Shown here piece after piece: positions 1-6,532 of a stretch of 8,469 nt of DNA. Source of the stretch: Smithella sp. ME-1 (lineage in GTDB: Bacteria > Desulfobacterota > Syntrophia > Syntrophales > Smithellaceae); assembly GCA_000495415.1 (NCBI GenBank), contig AWGX01000500.1, positions 1-8,469 on the forward strand. The letters run 5' to 3'. The translations under genes and the position numbers were made by a program. The notes under the pieces were generated by a model. The model was given only the letters and a program-made list of their open reading frames with translations. It was not told the DNA's origin and did no database searches. How positions within the stretch are numbered: position 1 is the stretch's first letter; the number at the start of each line of letters is the position of its first letter.

Positions 1-204
1 TGTTCCGTTACCTGACAGCATTTGCGAAGCATAATAATTGCTGGCTTGAGCTTTTACTTCAGCAATGGCCGACTGAGCGGCGCTGATTCTGGACTGATCC
101 ATCATGCTAATGTACCTCGGAACAGCAACCGCAGCTAAAATTCCTAAAATAACCAACACAGCAATGATTTCAATCAATGTAAAACCTTTTTCATTTCTTA
201 ACAT
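1..204 (-). CDS. Type IV prepilin / MshA-like major pilin, 5' part (runs off left edge)
   Basis: The first 68 codons of a prepilin. It has a short, basic leader (MLRNEKG) cut after Gly7, then a mature N-terminus starting FTLIE with the conserved Glu at mature position 5. A hydrophobic helix of about 20 residues follows and ends in AVPRY. This is the class III signal processed by a prepilin peptidase (PilD), which also N-methylates Phe1. The hydrophobic helix anchors the subunit in the inner membrane and then forms the filament core. The following part (DQSRISAAQSAIAEVKAQ) is the amphipathic continuation of the helix. The start is fixed by an AAGGAGG site 8 bases upstream. A sigma-54 promoter lies 87 bases before the start, so the gene is probably transcribed strongly and separately from the operon behind it. 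The globular domain lies outside the window, so a major pilin cannot be told from a minor pilin or pseudopilin on sequence alone. The dedicated promoter favours a major pilin. Confidence 0.93.
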   Translation of the reverse strand, partial: MLRNEKGFTLIEIIAVLVILGILAAVAVPRYISMMDQSRISAAQSAIAEVKAQASNYYASQMLSGNGT

Positions 205-212
205 TTTCCATC

Positions 213-219
213 CCTCCTT
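213..219 (-). promoter_or_regulatory. Ribosome binding site of the prepilin gene
   Basis: AAGGAGG on the minus strand, 8 bases before the ATG at 204. It is a full anti-Shine-Dalgarno match and the strongest such site in the window, as expected for an abundant structural subunit. It settles the start codon. Confidence 0.85.
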
Positions 220-236
220 ATTTTTTTACGGAATTT

Positions 237-263
237 TACTTTTTATAGCTAACTACTTTTTAT
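237..263 (-). repeat. Exact 10-base direct repeat in the prepilin leader
   Basis: TACTTTTTAT (plus strand; ATAAAAAGTA on the coding strand) occurs at 237-246 and again at 254-263, 17 bases apart start to start. It lies in the predicted 5' untranslated region of the pilin mRNA. The region is very AT-rich, so chance is a real possibility and no function is claimed. Confidence 0.4.
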
Positions 264-269
264 TTTTAC

Positions 270-285
270 ATAAATTTTCATTTAT
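270..285 (-). other. Small hairpin with GAAA tetraloop near the 5' end of the predicted pilin transcript
   Basis: On the minus strand, ATAAAT and ATTTAT pair perfectly around a GAAA loop. The hairpin begins within a few bases of the transcription start expected from the sigma-54 promoter (about 281). A 5'-terminal hairpin can protect an mRNA from decay; that role here is inference, and the all-A/U stem would be weak. Confidence 0.35.
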
Positions 286-290
286 AAAAA

Positions 291-306
291 AGCAAAAGCT
301 ATGCCA
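291..306 (-). promoter_or_regulatory. Sigma-54 (-24/-12) promoter for the prepilin gene
   Basis: The minus strand reads TGGCATAGCTTTTGCT. This matches the sigma-54 consensus TGGCACR-N4-TTGCW closely, with the invariant GG and GC separated by exactly 10 bases. The start of transcription is expected near 281, leaving a leader of about 76 bases before the ATG at 204. The neighbouring upstream gene encodes a sigma-54 activator, and many type IV pilin genes (those controlled by PilR) use sigma-54, so sequence and context agree. Confidence 0.8.
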
Positions 307-380
307 TATCCGATACAATACAAACAATTTATTTATCTTAATTAATATAATTTCTAACTTATTTAATTACTTCAATTTCT

Positions 381-389
381 AATTATTGT
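381..389 (-). promoter_or_regulatory. Possible second activator half-site (AATTATTGT)
   Basis: AATTATTGT (plus strand) repeats the core of the palindrome at 454-472, 79 bases away. Only one half is preserved; the other arm has diverged. It lies about 75 bases upstream of the -24 element, within the usual range of sigma-54 enhancer sites. Chance is quite possible in such AT-rich sequence. Confidence 0.3.
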
Positions 390-453
390 CAACTTGAATA
401 TTTACATTATCATCAATGCCTTAACAACACGTATATGCAAAAAATGATGTTTT

Positions 454-472
454 ATCTACAATTATTGTAGAT
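454..472. promoter_or_regulatory. Palindrome, candidate upstream activating site of the pilin promoter
   Basis: ATCTACAATTATTGTAGAT is a perfect inverted repeat with 9-base arms around one central base. It overlaps the stop codon (462-464) of the activator gene. It is about 150 bases upstream of the -24 element of the pilin promoter, a normal distance for the enhancer of a sigma-54 activator. A dyad of this size suits a dimeric Fis-type helix-turn-helix such as the one encoded next door. There is no T-run after it on the minus strand, which argues against an intrinsic terminator for the activator gene. Confidence 0.5.
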
Positions 473-1781
473 TCTTTAAACTATTTATATCTATTTGCAG
501 TTTTTTTATCCTATGCCAGAGGCTCCTTTGATTTATTCCTAAAATATCCGCGGCTTTTACTTGAATTCCTCCTGTCTTCTTTAACGCATCAATAATGATT
601 TCTTTCTCCATTAATTCCAGCTTTGTATCAAGTGCCATAGAATCGCTTGTTTCACCTAACAGGTTCTGCTTTTTAAATATATCATCCGGTAAATGATGTA
701 TCTCGATAACCCCATTTTCACTCAATATGGAAGCTTGTTCCAGGACATTTCTTAATTCTCTGATATTTCCCGGCCAGGAGTAGCCGATTAATTCCTGCAA
801 TGCGGAGGTGGATATTTTTACTTTCCGGGGTAAAGATTCCAGAAAATAATTCGCTATTGGAATAATATCTTCTTTTCTATCTCTAAGTGCCGGAAGTGAA
901 ATGGAAAAAACATTTAAGCGGAAGTAAAGGTCTTCTCTAAACCTCCCCTCTTTGATCATTTCCAGTAAATTTTTATTCGTTGCCGCAATAAAACGAATAT
1001 CTACACGAATCTGCCTGGTACCGCCGACCCGCTCAAATTCTTTCTCCTGTAAAACACGCAATAATTTCGCCTGAGTAGCTAACGGCATATCGCCTATTTC
1101 ATCAAGAAAAATCGTGCCTTTGTCGGCAATTTCAAATTTTCCTTTCTTTTGTTCAGTTGCACCGGTAAATGAACCTTTCTCGTGACCAAAAAGTTCGCTT
1201 TCCAACAAACCTTCCGGAATGGCCACACAATTAATCTTTACAAAAGGTCTGTTTTTCCTTGTGCCGTGTTCATAAATACTGGAAGCAATCAATTCTTTAC
1301 CGGTACCGCTTTCGCCGGAAATAAGAACTGTAGAATCAGTGGGAGCTACTTTGAGAATTCGTGCAAGTATGTTGCGCATAGATATGCTGGTACAAACAAT
1401 ACTTGGAAATAATTCTTTCGCTTCAACATTGCTTAGAATATCGGCGACATTGTCAAATAGTTTAGAAACCTGGTTAAAATCACGGGTTATATCTTCTTTT
1501 TCTTCCGACTTTACAGCCGGAGCAATAATAGGCATCTTTTGCGTTTTACTGATAAACCTCGAAAGCGGATCGAAAAAAAAACGTAACATTACGACACTTA
1601 TAGAAAAAGTAAAGAAAGCCATAACCAATATTAAATAAATAAAATGGATGGGAAATAGCTGATTGAATTCTTCGCGCTGTTTAAATAATTGATACGTTAA
1701 AATAGTACTAATCAATGATATTCCGGTAAATATAACCGGAATCAATATATACAAACTTATATAAATATTTTTTTTCTTCAT
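462..1781 (-). CDS. Membrane-anchored sigma-54-dependent transcriptional activator (2 TM - HAMP-like - AAA+ - Fis HTH)
   Basis: A 439-residue bacterial enhancer-binding protein. Two hydrophobic helices (about 8-30 and 46-69) flank a short external loop, and a HAMP-like linker follows (about 71-117). The AAA+ domain (about 128-350) has Walker A GESGTGKE (156-163), the sigma-54 contact loop GSFTGA (203-208), Walker [10 protein letters not shown] (223-231), the arginine-finger region REDLYFRL (282-289) and sensor [12 protein letters not shown] (336-345). A C-terminal Fis-type helix-turn-helix lies at about 388-430. It hydrolyses ATP to open sigma-54 promoters. There is no receiver, PAS or GAF domain, so it is not a standard PilR; the signal probably comes through the membrane part. 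The contact loop has Ser where the usual GAFTGA has Ala, but the Thr and Gly that touch sigma-54 are kept. The gene lies between the platform gene and a sigma-54 pilin promoter, its most likely target. The ATG at 1781 has no clear Shine-Dalgarno sequence. Confidence 0.92.
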   Translation of the reverse strand: MKKKNIYISLYILIPVIFTGISLISTILTYQLFKQREEFNQLFPIHFIYLILVMAFFTFSISVVMLRFFFDPLSRFISKTQKMPIIAPAVKSEEKEDITRDFNQVSKLFDNVADILSNVEAKELFPSIVCTSISMRNILARILKVAPTDSTVLISGESGTGKELIASSIYEHGTRKNRPFVKINCVAIPEGLLESELFGHEKGSFTGATEQKKGKFEIADKGTIFLDEIGDMPLATQAKLLRVLQEKEFERVGGTRQIRVDIRFIAATNKNLLEMIKEGRFREDLYFRLNVFSISLPALRDRKEDIIPIANYFLESLPRKVKISTSALQELIGYSWPGNIRELRNVLEQASILSENGVIEIHHLPDDIFKKQNLLGETSDSMALDTKLELMEKEIIIDALKKTGGIQVKAADILGINQRSLWHRIKKLQIDINSLKNLQ

Positions 1782-1785
1782 TATT

Positions 1786-1863
1786 GCCGAACCCGGAAGA
1801 CTGTAGCTTTGGCATTGTTCTGAGTATCAGTTTTCACGTAATAATACTAATGGTTTGTCCTGT
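1786..1863 (-). promoter_or_regulatory. Possible degenerate GEMM-I (c-di-GMP-I class) riboswitch-like leader
   Basis: The 97 bases between the platform gene and the activator contain three blocks like the conserved parts of the GEMM-I aptamer, in the right order. They are ACAGGACAAACC (1852-1863), GCCAAAGCTACAG (1801-1813) and CCGGGTTCGGC (1786-1796). From memory, the aptamer has ACAGGGCAAACC, CGCAAAGCYACGG and GCCGGGUUGCC. Between blocks 1 and 2 a 7-bp hairpin can form (1842-1848 with 1823-1829). Against the call: the second variable stem is missing, the usual GNRA-capped stem is not clear, and block 2 has an extra base. The last block sits where the activator's ribosome binding site should be, so control of translation is conceivable. 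It may be a variant, a decayed copy or a chance likeness. Confidence 0.3.
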
Positions 1864-1878
1864 TTATCTGCTTCACTG

Positions 1879-3102
1879 TCAATGTTTTTTTGCCAGTTTT
1901 GTAAGATCCCACATCGGTAAAAATATGGCTATGGCAAAGAAACCGACAATCGCGGCCAGGCCGACAATAAGAACCGGACCTATCGCATCGGAAAGGCCTT
2001 TGATCGCATACTCAACTTCATCATCGTAGTGTTTAGCAATTTCACGCAACATCTCATCAATATTCCCCGATTCTTCACCAATCGCGATCATATCAATGAC
2101 CATCGGGGTAAAATATTTTGCCGATTTCAATGGAGTTGAAATTCCGGCTCCTTCTTTAATCCGTTCACGAATATGTTCAAAAGATCTTGTAAGAGCTTCA
2201 TTACCCATTGTTGCGGAAAGAATAGTCAACGATTGCATAATGGGAACACCGCTTGTCTGCAAAATTGCAAAAATACTGGCAAAACGTGACAATGCCGCCT
2301 TCTTGAACAATTGTCCCACTACAGGAAGTTCCAATAAAAAAGTATCTCTTACAAATTTGCCGTTTTTCGTTTTAAAATAGTAAGCCAGTCCGAAAATGGT
2401 TATTGCTATTATAGTAATGATTATATACCAGTATTTGGCCAGGAAATTGTATAAAAGCATGGCAATTCTTGTCGGCAACGGTAAAACCAGTCCGGCAGTA
2501 TTAAAAACGGAAACAAATTGCGGTATTACAACAGTCAGAAGAACAACAAAAGCCACACTTAAAGCAATAACGATTATCATTGGATACCGGACTGCCGATT
2601 TGATATCCGACTTGACTTTCTCTTCATGTTCAATGATGTAGATCAGGCGATCTAAAACAATGGGAACATTTCCACTCATTTCGCCTGCCTTGATCATGTC
2701 ACAGTATAGATTTGAAAATATTTTAGGAAATTTCTCCAATGACTCTGAAAAAGACGACCCCTGTTTAATATCCTGAATTATCGATAGTATCGCTTTTCTT
2801 AAGCCGTTACTTTCTGTCTGATTTGCCAGAATATCAAGGAGTCTCAACATCGGCACACCCGCAACCAGCATGGAGCGTAACTGTTTTGTAAAAATAATAA
2901 GATCCACCATTTTTACTCTGTCCGAACTTAGCAGAGACTGCAACCAGCTTTCATCTCCTGATTTACCTTGTTCCTTTATTTTTGAAGGTATGAGATTACG
3001 TGACATCAATATGGAGTTTGCTATCTGAGTTGATTCAGCTTCCAGAGTTCCTGATACGGTGTTTCCGCTATCGTTAATTGCTTCATAAAAATAGTTGGGC
3101 AT
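1879..3102 (-). CDS. mshG: Type IV pilus inner-membrane platform protein (MshG/PilC/GspF family)
   Basis: A 407-residue polytopic protein with the family's usual two T2SSF domains (about 68-195 and 270-395). The two conserved elements are GEMSGN (140-145) and GEESGN (342-347), each in a helical bundle facing the cytoplasm. Membrane helices are at about 172-194, 224-242 and 375-395. The protein forms the inner-membrane base on which the extension ATPase acts to add pilin subunits to the filament. It starts at an ATG with AAGGAT 5 bases upstream, 19 bases after the ATPase gene, so the two are surely co-transcribed. The N-terminal motif YFYEAINDSGNTVSGTLEAE is typical of the family's start, so the protein is full length. 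It could equally be named PilC or GspF; the MshG name rests on gene order and on the MshE-type partner. Confidence 0.93.
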   Translation of the reverse strand: MPNYFYEAINDSGNTVSGTLEAESTQIANSILMSRNLIPSKIKEQGKSGDESWLQSLLSSDRVKMVDLIIFTKQLRSMLVAGVPMLRLLDILANQTESNGLRKAILSIIQDIKQGSSFSESLEKFPKIFSNLYCDMIKAGEMSGNVPIVLDRLIYIIEHEEKVKSDIKSAVRYPMIIVIALSVAFVVLLTVVIPQFVSVFNTAGLVLPLPTRIAMLLYNFLAKYWYIIITIIAITIFGLAYYFKTKNGKFVRDTFLLELPVVGQLFKKAALSRFASIFAILQTSGVPIMQSLTILSATMGNEALTRSFEHIRERIKEGAGISTPLKSAKYFTPMVIDMIAIGEESGNIDEMLREIAKHYDDEVEYAIKGLSDAIGPVLIVGLAAIVGFFAIAIFLPMWDLTKLAKKH

Positions 3103-3121
3103 TTTTTATCCTTACCTGAAT

Positions 3122-4828
3122 TTAAGACATGACGGCGGAAGCCGCTTCTTCCAAAGTTGTAATTCCCTTCATCACTTTTTGGGCTGCATCGTCTCTCAGT
3201 GTTTTTAATTTTCCGGCAGCTACTGCAGCACGCGTAATTTCCTGACTTGGTCTTTGTTTGATAATCATGTCTTGAATCATCTCGTCGTTGACCAAAACTT
3301 CAAAAACACCGGTTCTTCCCTTGAATCCGGTATTTCTACAATTATTACAGCCTCTGCCTCGTTGAAAATTAGCATTTGCCGCCTCCTCCGGTGTGATTCC
3401 GAAAGCAGCCAGAGCATTTGCCGGTGGATTATAACGTTCTTTACAATACGGACAGATGGTGCGTACTAATCGCTGAGCAAAGGATACTATCAAAACAGAT
3501 GAGACCAGAAAAGGTTCGATACCCATATCGATAAATCTTGTTATAACTCCTGCGGCATCATTAGTATGCACAGTGCTCAAAACTCTATGTCCGGTCTGTG
3601 CCGCCTGAACGGCTACGGCGGCGGTTTCCGCATCTCTAATTTCACCAACCATAATTACGTCCGGGTCCTGACGAAGTATTGAACGTAAACCGCCGGCAAA
3701 TGTCATTCCCGCTTTACGGTTTAACTGCACCTGCCGTATATCATTGATTCTATATTCTACCGGATCTTCCAGGGTTATTATATTTATATCCGGTTTGTTT
3801 ATTGAACTTAAAATTGCATAAAGACTTGTACTTTTACCGCTTCCCGTAGGCCCTGTACTTAAAATCATCCCATATGGCTTAACGGACATGGTTTCTATTT
3901 TTGCCTTATCTTCGTCGGACATGCCCAAACGATCCAGTGTATAAAAACCTGCTCCCATATCCAGAAGACGCATGACGATATTTTCTCCGTAAATCGTGGG
4001 AATTGAAGATACTCTGACGTTTATTTCTTTCTTCTCTATCTTGAGGGTGAATCGTCCGTCCTGAGGAATCCGGGAGACAGTAATATCCATGTTGGCTATA
4101 ATCTTTACGCGGGCAATAATGGATAAAAATATTGATTTGGGAGGTGACGGCATTTCTATCAGTCTGCCGTCGATACGATAACGCAACTGTACTGTATTTT
4201 GCTGCGGGCTGATATGAATATCACTGGCATTATCACGAATAGCCTGAGCAAAAATGGAATTAGTCAGACGAATAACCAGCGCTTCTCCCGCCATATCCTG
4301 CAGCGATGCGATTTGGATTTCTTCTTTGTTTTCCGGCTCATCATCCTCATCTCTGGATTCTATTTCCATAGTTCCCATAATATTACCCAGATCGGACTGC
4401 ATGCCGTACATACTATTAACAAGCTGATTGATTTCCACTTCTGAACAAATTACCGGTTCAACTTCCAGGTTGGTTAATTTTTCAAGAGAATCAAGAATTT
4501 GTATATCCAGAGGATCAACTATAGCAATTGTCAAAAGTTTGCCTTTTAGTTTTAAAGGAACGACCTGATTTTTTTGAGCAATTTCAATCGGTATATAGCG
4601 AATCAGTTCCAAATCCAACGGAAAATCATTAAGCTGATATTTCCTAATGTTGAGTTGATCGCTTATCAAGTCTATTATTTGTTTTTCCTGAACCAGTCCC
4701 TGCCGGATTAAATACTGACCGAGCTTCAAATCTGTTTTCTTTTGGTTTTCCAATGCCTGTCCAAGCTTTTCCTCGGTCAAAATTCCGCTTTTAACCAGTA
4801 TTTCACCAAGACGTCTTTTATTTTTCAT
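3122..4828 (-). CDS. mshE: Pilus extension ATPase with c-di-GMP-binding MshEN domain (MshE/PilB/GspE family)
   Basis: A 568-residue hexameric motor ATPase that drives pilin polymerisation from the cytoplasmic face of the inner membrane. The N-terminal MshEN domain has two 24-residue motifs (6-29 and 35-58) separated by 5 residues. Each follows the pattern (R/K)LGxxL-hydrophobic-xxG ending in Gln, the known c-di-GMP-binding signature of MshE. An acidic linker (about 157-170) follows. The catalytic core has Walker A GPTGSGKST (326-334), an Asp box around 351-360, Walker B with Glu396 in VGEIRD, and the His box TGHRVLSTVHTND (412-424). A zinc site is formed by Cys459, Cys462, Cys494 and Cys497, which is typical of extension motors and absent from PilT. 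The start is set by GGAGG 4 bases before the ATG. It lies 24 bases after the ExeA-like gene. A type II secretion GspE is the alternative, but the MshEN motifs and the nearby pilin favour a pilus. Confidence 0.95.
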   Translation of the reverse strand: MKNKRRLGEILVKSGILTEEKLGQALENQKKTDLKLGQYLIRQGLVQEKQIIDLISDQLNIRKYQLNDFPLDLELIRYIPIEIAQKNQVVPLKLKGKLLTIAIVDPLDIQILDSLEKLTNLEVEPVICSEVEINQLVNSMYGMQSDLGNIMGTMEIESRDEDDEPENKEEIQIASLQDMAGEALVIRLTNSIFAQAIRDNASDIHISPQQNTVQLRYRIDGRLIEMPSPPKSIFLSIIARVKIIANMDITVSRIPQDGRFTLKIEKKEINVRVSSIPTIYGENIVMRLLDMGAGFYTLDRLGMSDEDKAKIETMSVKPYGMILSTGPTGSGKSTSLYAILSSINKPDINIITLEDPVEYRINDIRQVQLNRKAGMTFAGGLRSILRQDPDVIMVGEIRDAETAAVAVQAAQTGHRVLSTVHTNDAAGVITRFIDMGIEPFLVSSVLIVSFAQRLVRTICPYCKERYNPPANALAAFGITPEEAANANFQRGRGCNNCRNTGFKGRTGVFEVLVNDEMIQDMIIKQRPSQEITRAAVAAGKLKTLRDDAAQKVMKGITTLEEAASAVMS

Positions 4829-4832
4829 TTAT

Positions 4833-4837
4833 CCTCC
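4833..4837 (-). promoter_or_regulatory. Ribosome binding site of the mshE gene
   Basis: GGAGG on the minus strand with only 4 bases to the ATG at 4828. The site lies in the 24-base gap after the upstream ATPase gene and supports this start, which also places the first MshEN motif at residue 6. Confidence 0.7.
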
Positions 4838-4852
4838 GGACAATTTTAAACC

Positions 4853-6403
4853 TCAATACTGCAACTTACGGCGATTAAAAAATACTGTATTGGCATCCCA
4901 TTGAGACAATATTTTTGTTTTGGCAGCAATCACCGGCGGCAGCTTAGCAATCACTTCTTGTGCTGTATGAATATCTTTAAAACATTTGTCAATGACAATC
5001 GCAAATTTAATGCCATCTTTTTTATTCCAAAAGGAAAAGAAAACCAAGGGGGGCATATTTTGCCTAAAAGAATCCTCTTGAAAAATATTATACACTATTT
5101 CCAAATCTTTTCCACTTTCCACAGCAACAATAATATCACTTTCATTTACCGGGTTTATATCTGCAGGAATCGAGGGTAAATCTATTTTATCTCCTTCAAA
5201 GATTTTATTTTTATTCTTAATATGAGGATTAGCTGTACTCACCACTTTGATTATTTCCGGATTTACCTCTCCGTATATATTATGTACCGTCCACCAAAGG
5301 GTACGTCTTTTAGTCATTGTTAAATTTCCAAGATACTCAGGCATTTTTATATCCCACGTATTTTCCGTATGAATATTTTCCGAATCAGCAGAAACGGAAA
5401 CAGGAGCTTCCTGCTTAAGTTCAGAAACAACCGGAAAAACCGAAGGTACAAGCAATTTCTTTTGTGCGACTGCATCCCGACGTTGCGACATAACCGCCCC
5501 TATCGAAAGACCAACCAGCACAAAAACAAAAATGCCCGTCAACGCCCACTTTAATTTCCTGAATGACGGTGTCATCAAATCATTTATGCAGCTTCTTGCC
5601 AAAAACCAGCCGGCCTTATTTTTTTCACGAATTATCATAGTTAAGACTATCTGATGACAGAGAATAACAACTTTGCGCGGATAGCCGCCAGTCGCCATAT
5701 AAATGGCTACAAGTCCCCAAAAACTAAATAAAGAAGGCGCAATTTCATTATCCCGGGCAATGCTGAGACGATAATTGATCATTGCCTGCATTTGCTTAAA
5801 ATTCAAAGGTTGAAGATGATAGAGAAGATTAACCCTGTCAAAAAGATTGGGACGCTTTCTAAGAATTGCTTGAAATTCTTTTTGCGCAAAGATTATTATC
5901 TGCAGCAGCTTAAAGTTATTTGTTTCATAATTAAGAAATTCACGTAAGACTTCCAGACAATTCTCGGGAATTTTCTGGCCTTCATCAATGATTAAAACAA
6001 CTATTCTTTTTTCATTTACTCCCTTGTCAAAAAGGTAATTTTTGATTTTCTCTTTTAAATGCCATTCAGTTTCATAATTATTTAAATCTTTAATCCCCAG
6101 CATCAAGGCGACAGTATGCAAAAATTCGATAACGCTGTTAAATGCCGGATCAAGCAAAAGATGAGTTTCAATCTCTGCCGCTTCCGCAGACGCAGAAGAT
6201 AAATTCTGGATAAGTTTACGACATAAAGTAGTTTTTCCGGTACCGATGTCTCCTATTACCACATTAATGCCACGACGCAGACGAACTGCCAATTCCAGCT
6301 TTTGTAAGCAACTTGTTTGTTGTGGTAATAAAAAAAGAAATTCCGGTTCCGGTGAGTTGGAAAATGGCTCCTTTTTAAAATTGAGAATATTGTAATAATT
6401 CAT
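4853..6403 (-). CDS. mshM: ExeA/MshM-like AAA+ ATPase with membrane segment and LysM-like periplasmic region
   Basis: A 516-residue protein. The N-terminus follows the ExeA/GspA pattern (aromatic residues, then KKEPFSNSPEPEFLF at 10-24). Walker A GDIGTGKTT is at 51-59 and Walker B VVLIIDEGQ at 135-143. One membrane helix (about 287-305) separates the cytoplasmic ATPase from a periplasmic part. That part has a LysM-like segment (about 368-412: TLWWTVHNIYG, then NPEIIKVVSTANPHI and GDKIDLP), which suggests peptidoglycan binding. The last 90 residues look faintly SPOR-like, but I cannot confirm this. In Aeromonas, ExeA with ExeB helps insert the secretin through the cell wall; MshM holds the same place in MSHA loci, beside the secretin. 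The gene is separated from the secretin gene by 129 bases and followed closely by mshE. The ribosome binding site is weak, but the conserved N-terminus supports this ATG. MshM is a name by position; a general ExeA-family call is safer. Confidence 0.88.
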   Translation of the reverse strand: MNYYNILNFKKEPFSNSPEPEFLFLLPQQTSCLQKLELAVRLRRGINVVIGDIGTGKTTLCRKLIQNLSSASAEAAEIETHLLLDPAFNSVIEFLHTVALMLGIKDLNNYETEWHLKEKIKNYLFDKGVNEKRIVVLIIDEGQKIPENCLEVLREFLNYETNNFKLLQIIIFAQKEFQAILRKRPNLFDRVNLLYHLQPLNFKQMQAMINYRLSIARDNEIAPSLFSFWGLVAIYMATGGYPRKVVILCHQIVLTMIIREKNKAGWFLARSCINDLMTPSFRKLKWALTGIFVFVLVGLSIGAVMSQRRDAVAQKKLLVPSVFPVVSELKQEAPVSVSADSENIHTENTWDIKMPEYLGNLTMTKRRTLWWTVHNIYGEVNPEIIKVVSTANPHIKNKNKIFEGDKIDLPSIPADINPVNESDIIVAVESGKDLEIVYNIFQEDSFRQNMPPLVFFSFWNKKDGIKFAIVIDKCFKDIHTAQEVIAKLPPVIAAKTKILSQWDANTVFFNRRKLQY

Positions 6404-6455
6404 TTTTAGATGCCATCTTGTTATTTTAATACGCTATTGCTTATAGTCCAACCCC

Positions 6456-6483
6456 GTTATAATTTTAGACATAGCTATGACAA
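6456..6483 (-). promoter_or_regulatory. Weak candidate sigma-70 promoter before the ExeA/MshM-like gene
   Basis: In the 129-base gap after the secretin, the minus strand has TTGTCA (6478-6483), a 16-base spacer and TATAAC (6456-6461). Each hexamer matches five of six consensus bases. The start of transcription would be near 6449, about 45 bases before the ATG at 6403. A 10-base palindrome CATAGCTATG (6470-6479) overlaps the -35 box and spacer and could bind a repressor. The rest of this gap shows no terminator hairpin with a T-run. AT-rich gaps often yield such matches, so confidence is low. Confidence 0.3.
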
Positions 6484-6532
6484 TCTTAATTCTATTTAAT
6501 TTCTTTTGTATGATCCCAAACCTTTATAATTG

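Noticed and set aside
104..382. A plus-strand open frame of 92 codons across the pilin gene and the gap before it
   Set aside because: It is antisense to the prepilin signal region, then runs through AT-rich non-coding sequence. It has no ribosome binding site or recognisable domain and is a shadow frame.
454..472. The palindrome as an intrinsic terminator of the activator gene
   Set aside because: On the minus strand it is followed by AAAAC rather than a T-run, and the stem is AT-rich with a one-base centre, so the hairpin would be weak. An operator fits better.
1877..1882. A perfect TTGACA at the end of mshG as the -35 box of a promoter for the activator gene
   Set aside because: With a 17-base spacer the -10 position reads GACAAA, matching only three of six consensus bases, so no convincing promoter is present.
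1784..2029. A plus-strand open frame over the leader and the end of mshG
   Set aside because: It is antisense to a well-supported coding sequence and shows no family features.
3334..3349. A sequence like the activator palindrome (TCTACAATTATTACAG) inside mshE
   Set aside because: It encodes the conserved zinc-site region around Cys494 and Cys497, and its right arm does not complete the dyad. It is best explained as coding sequence.
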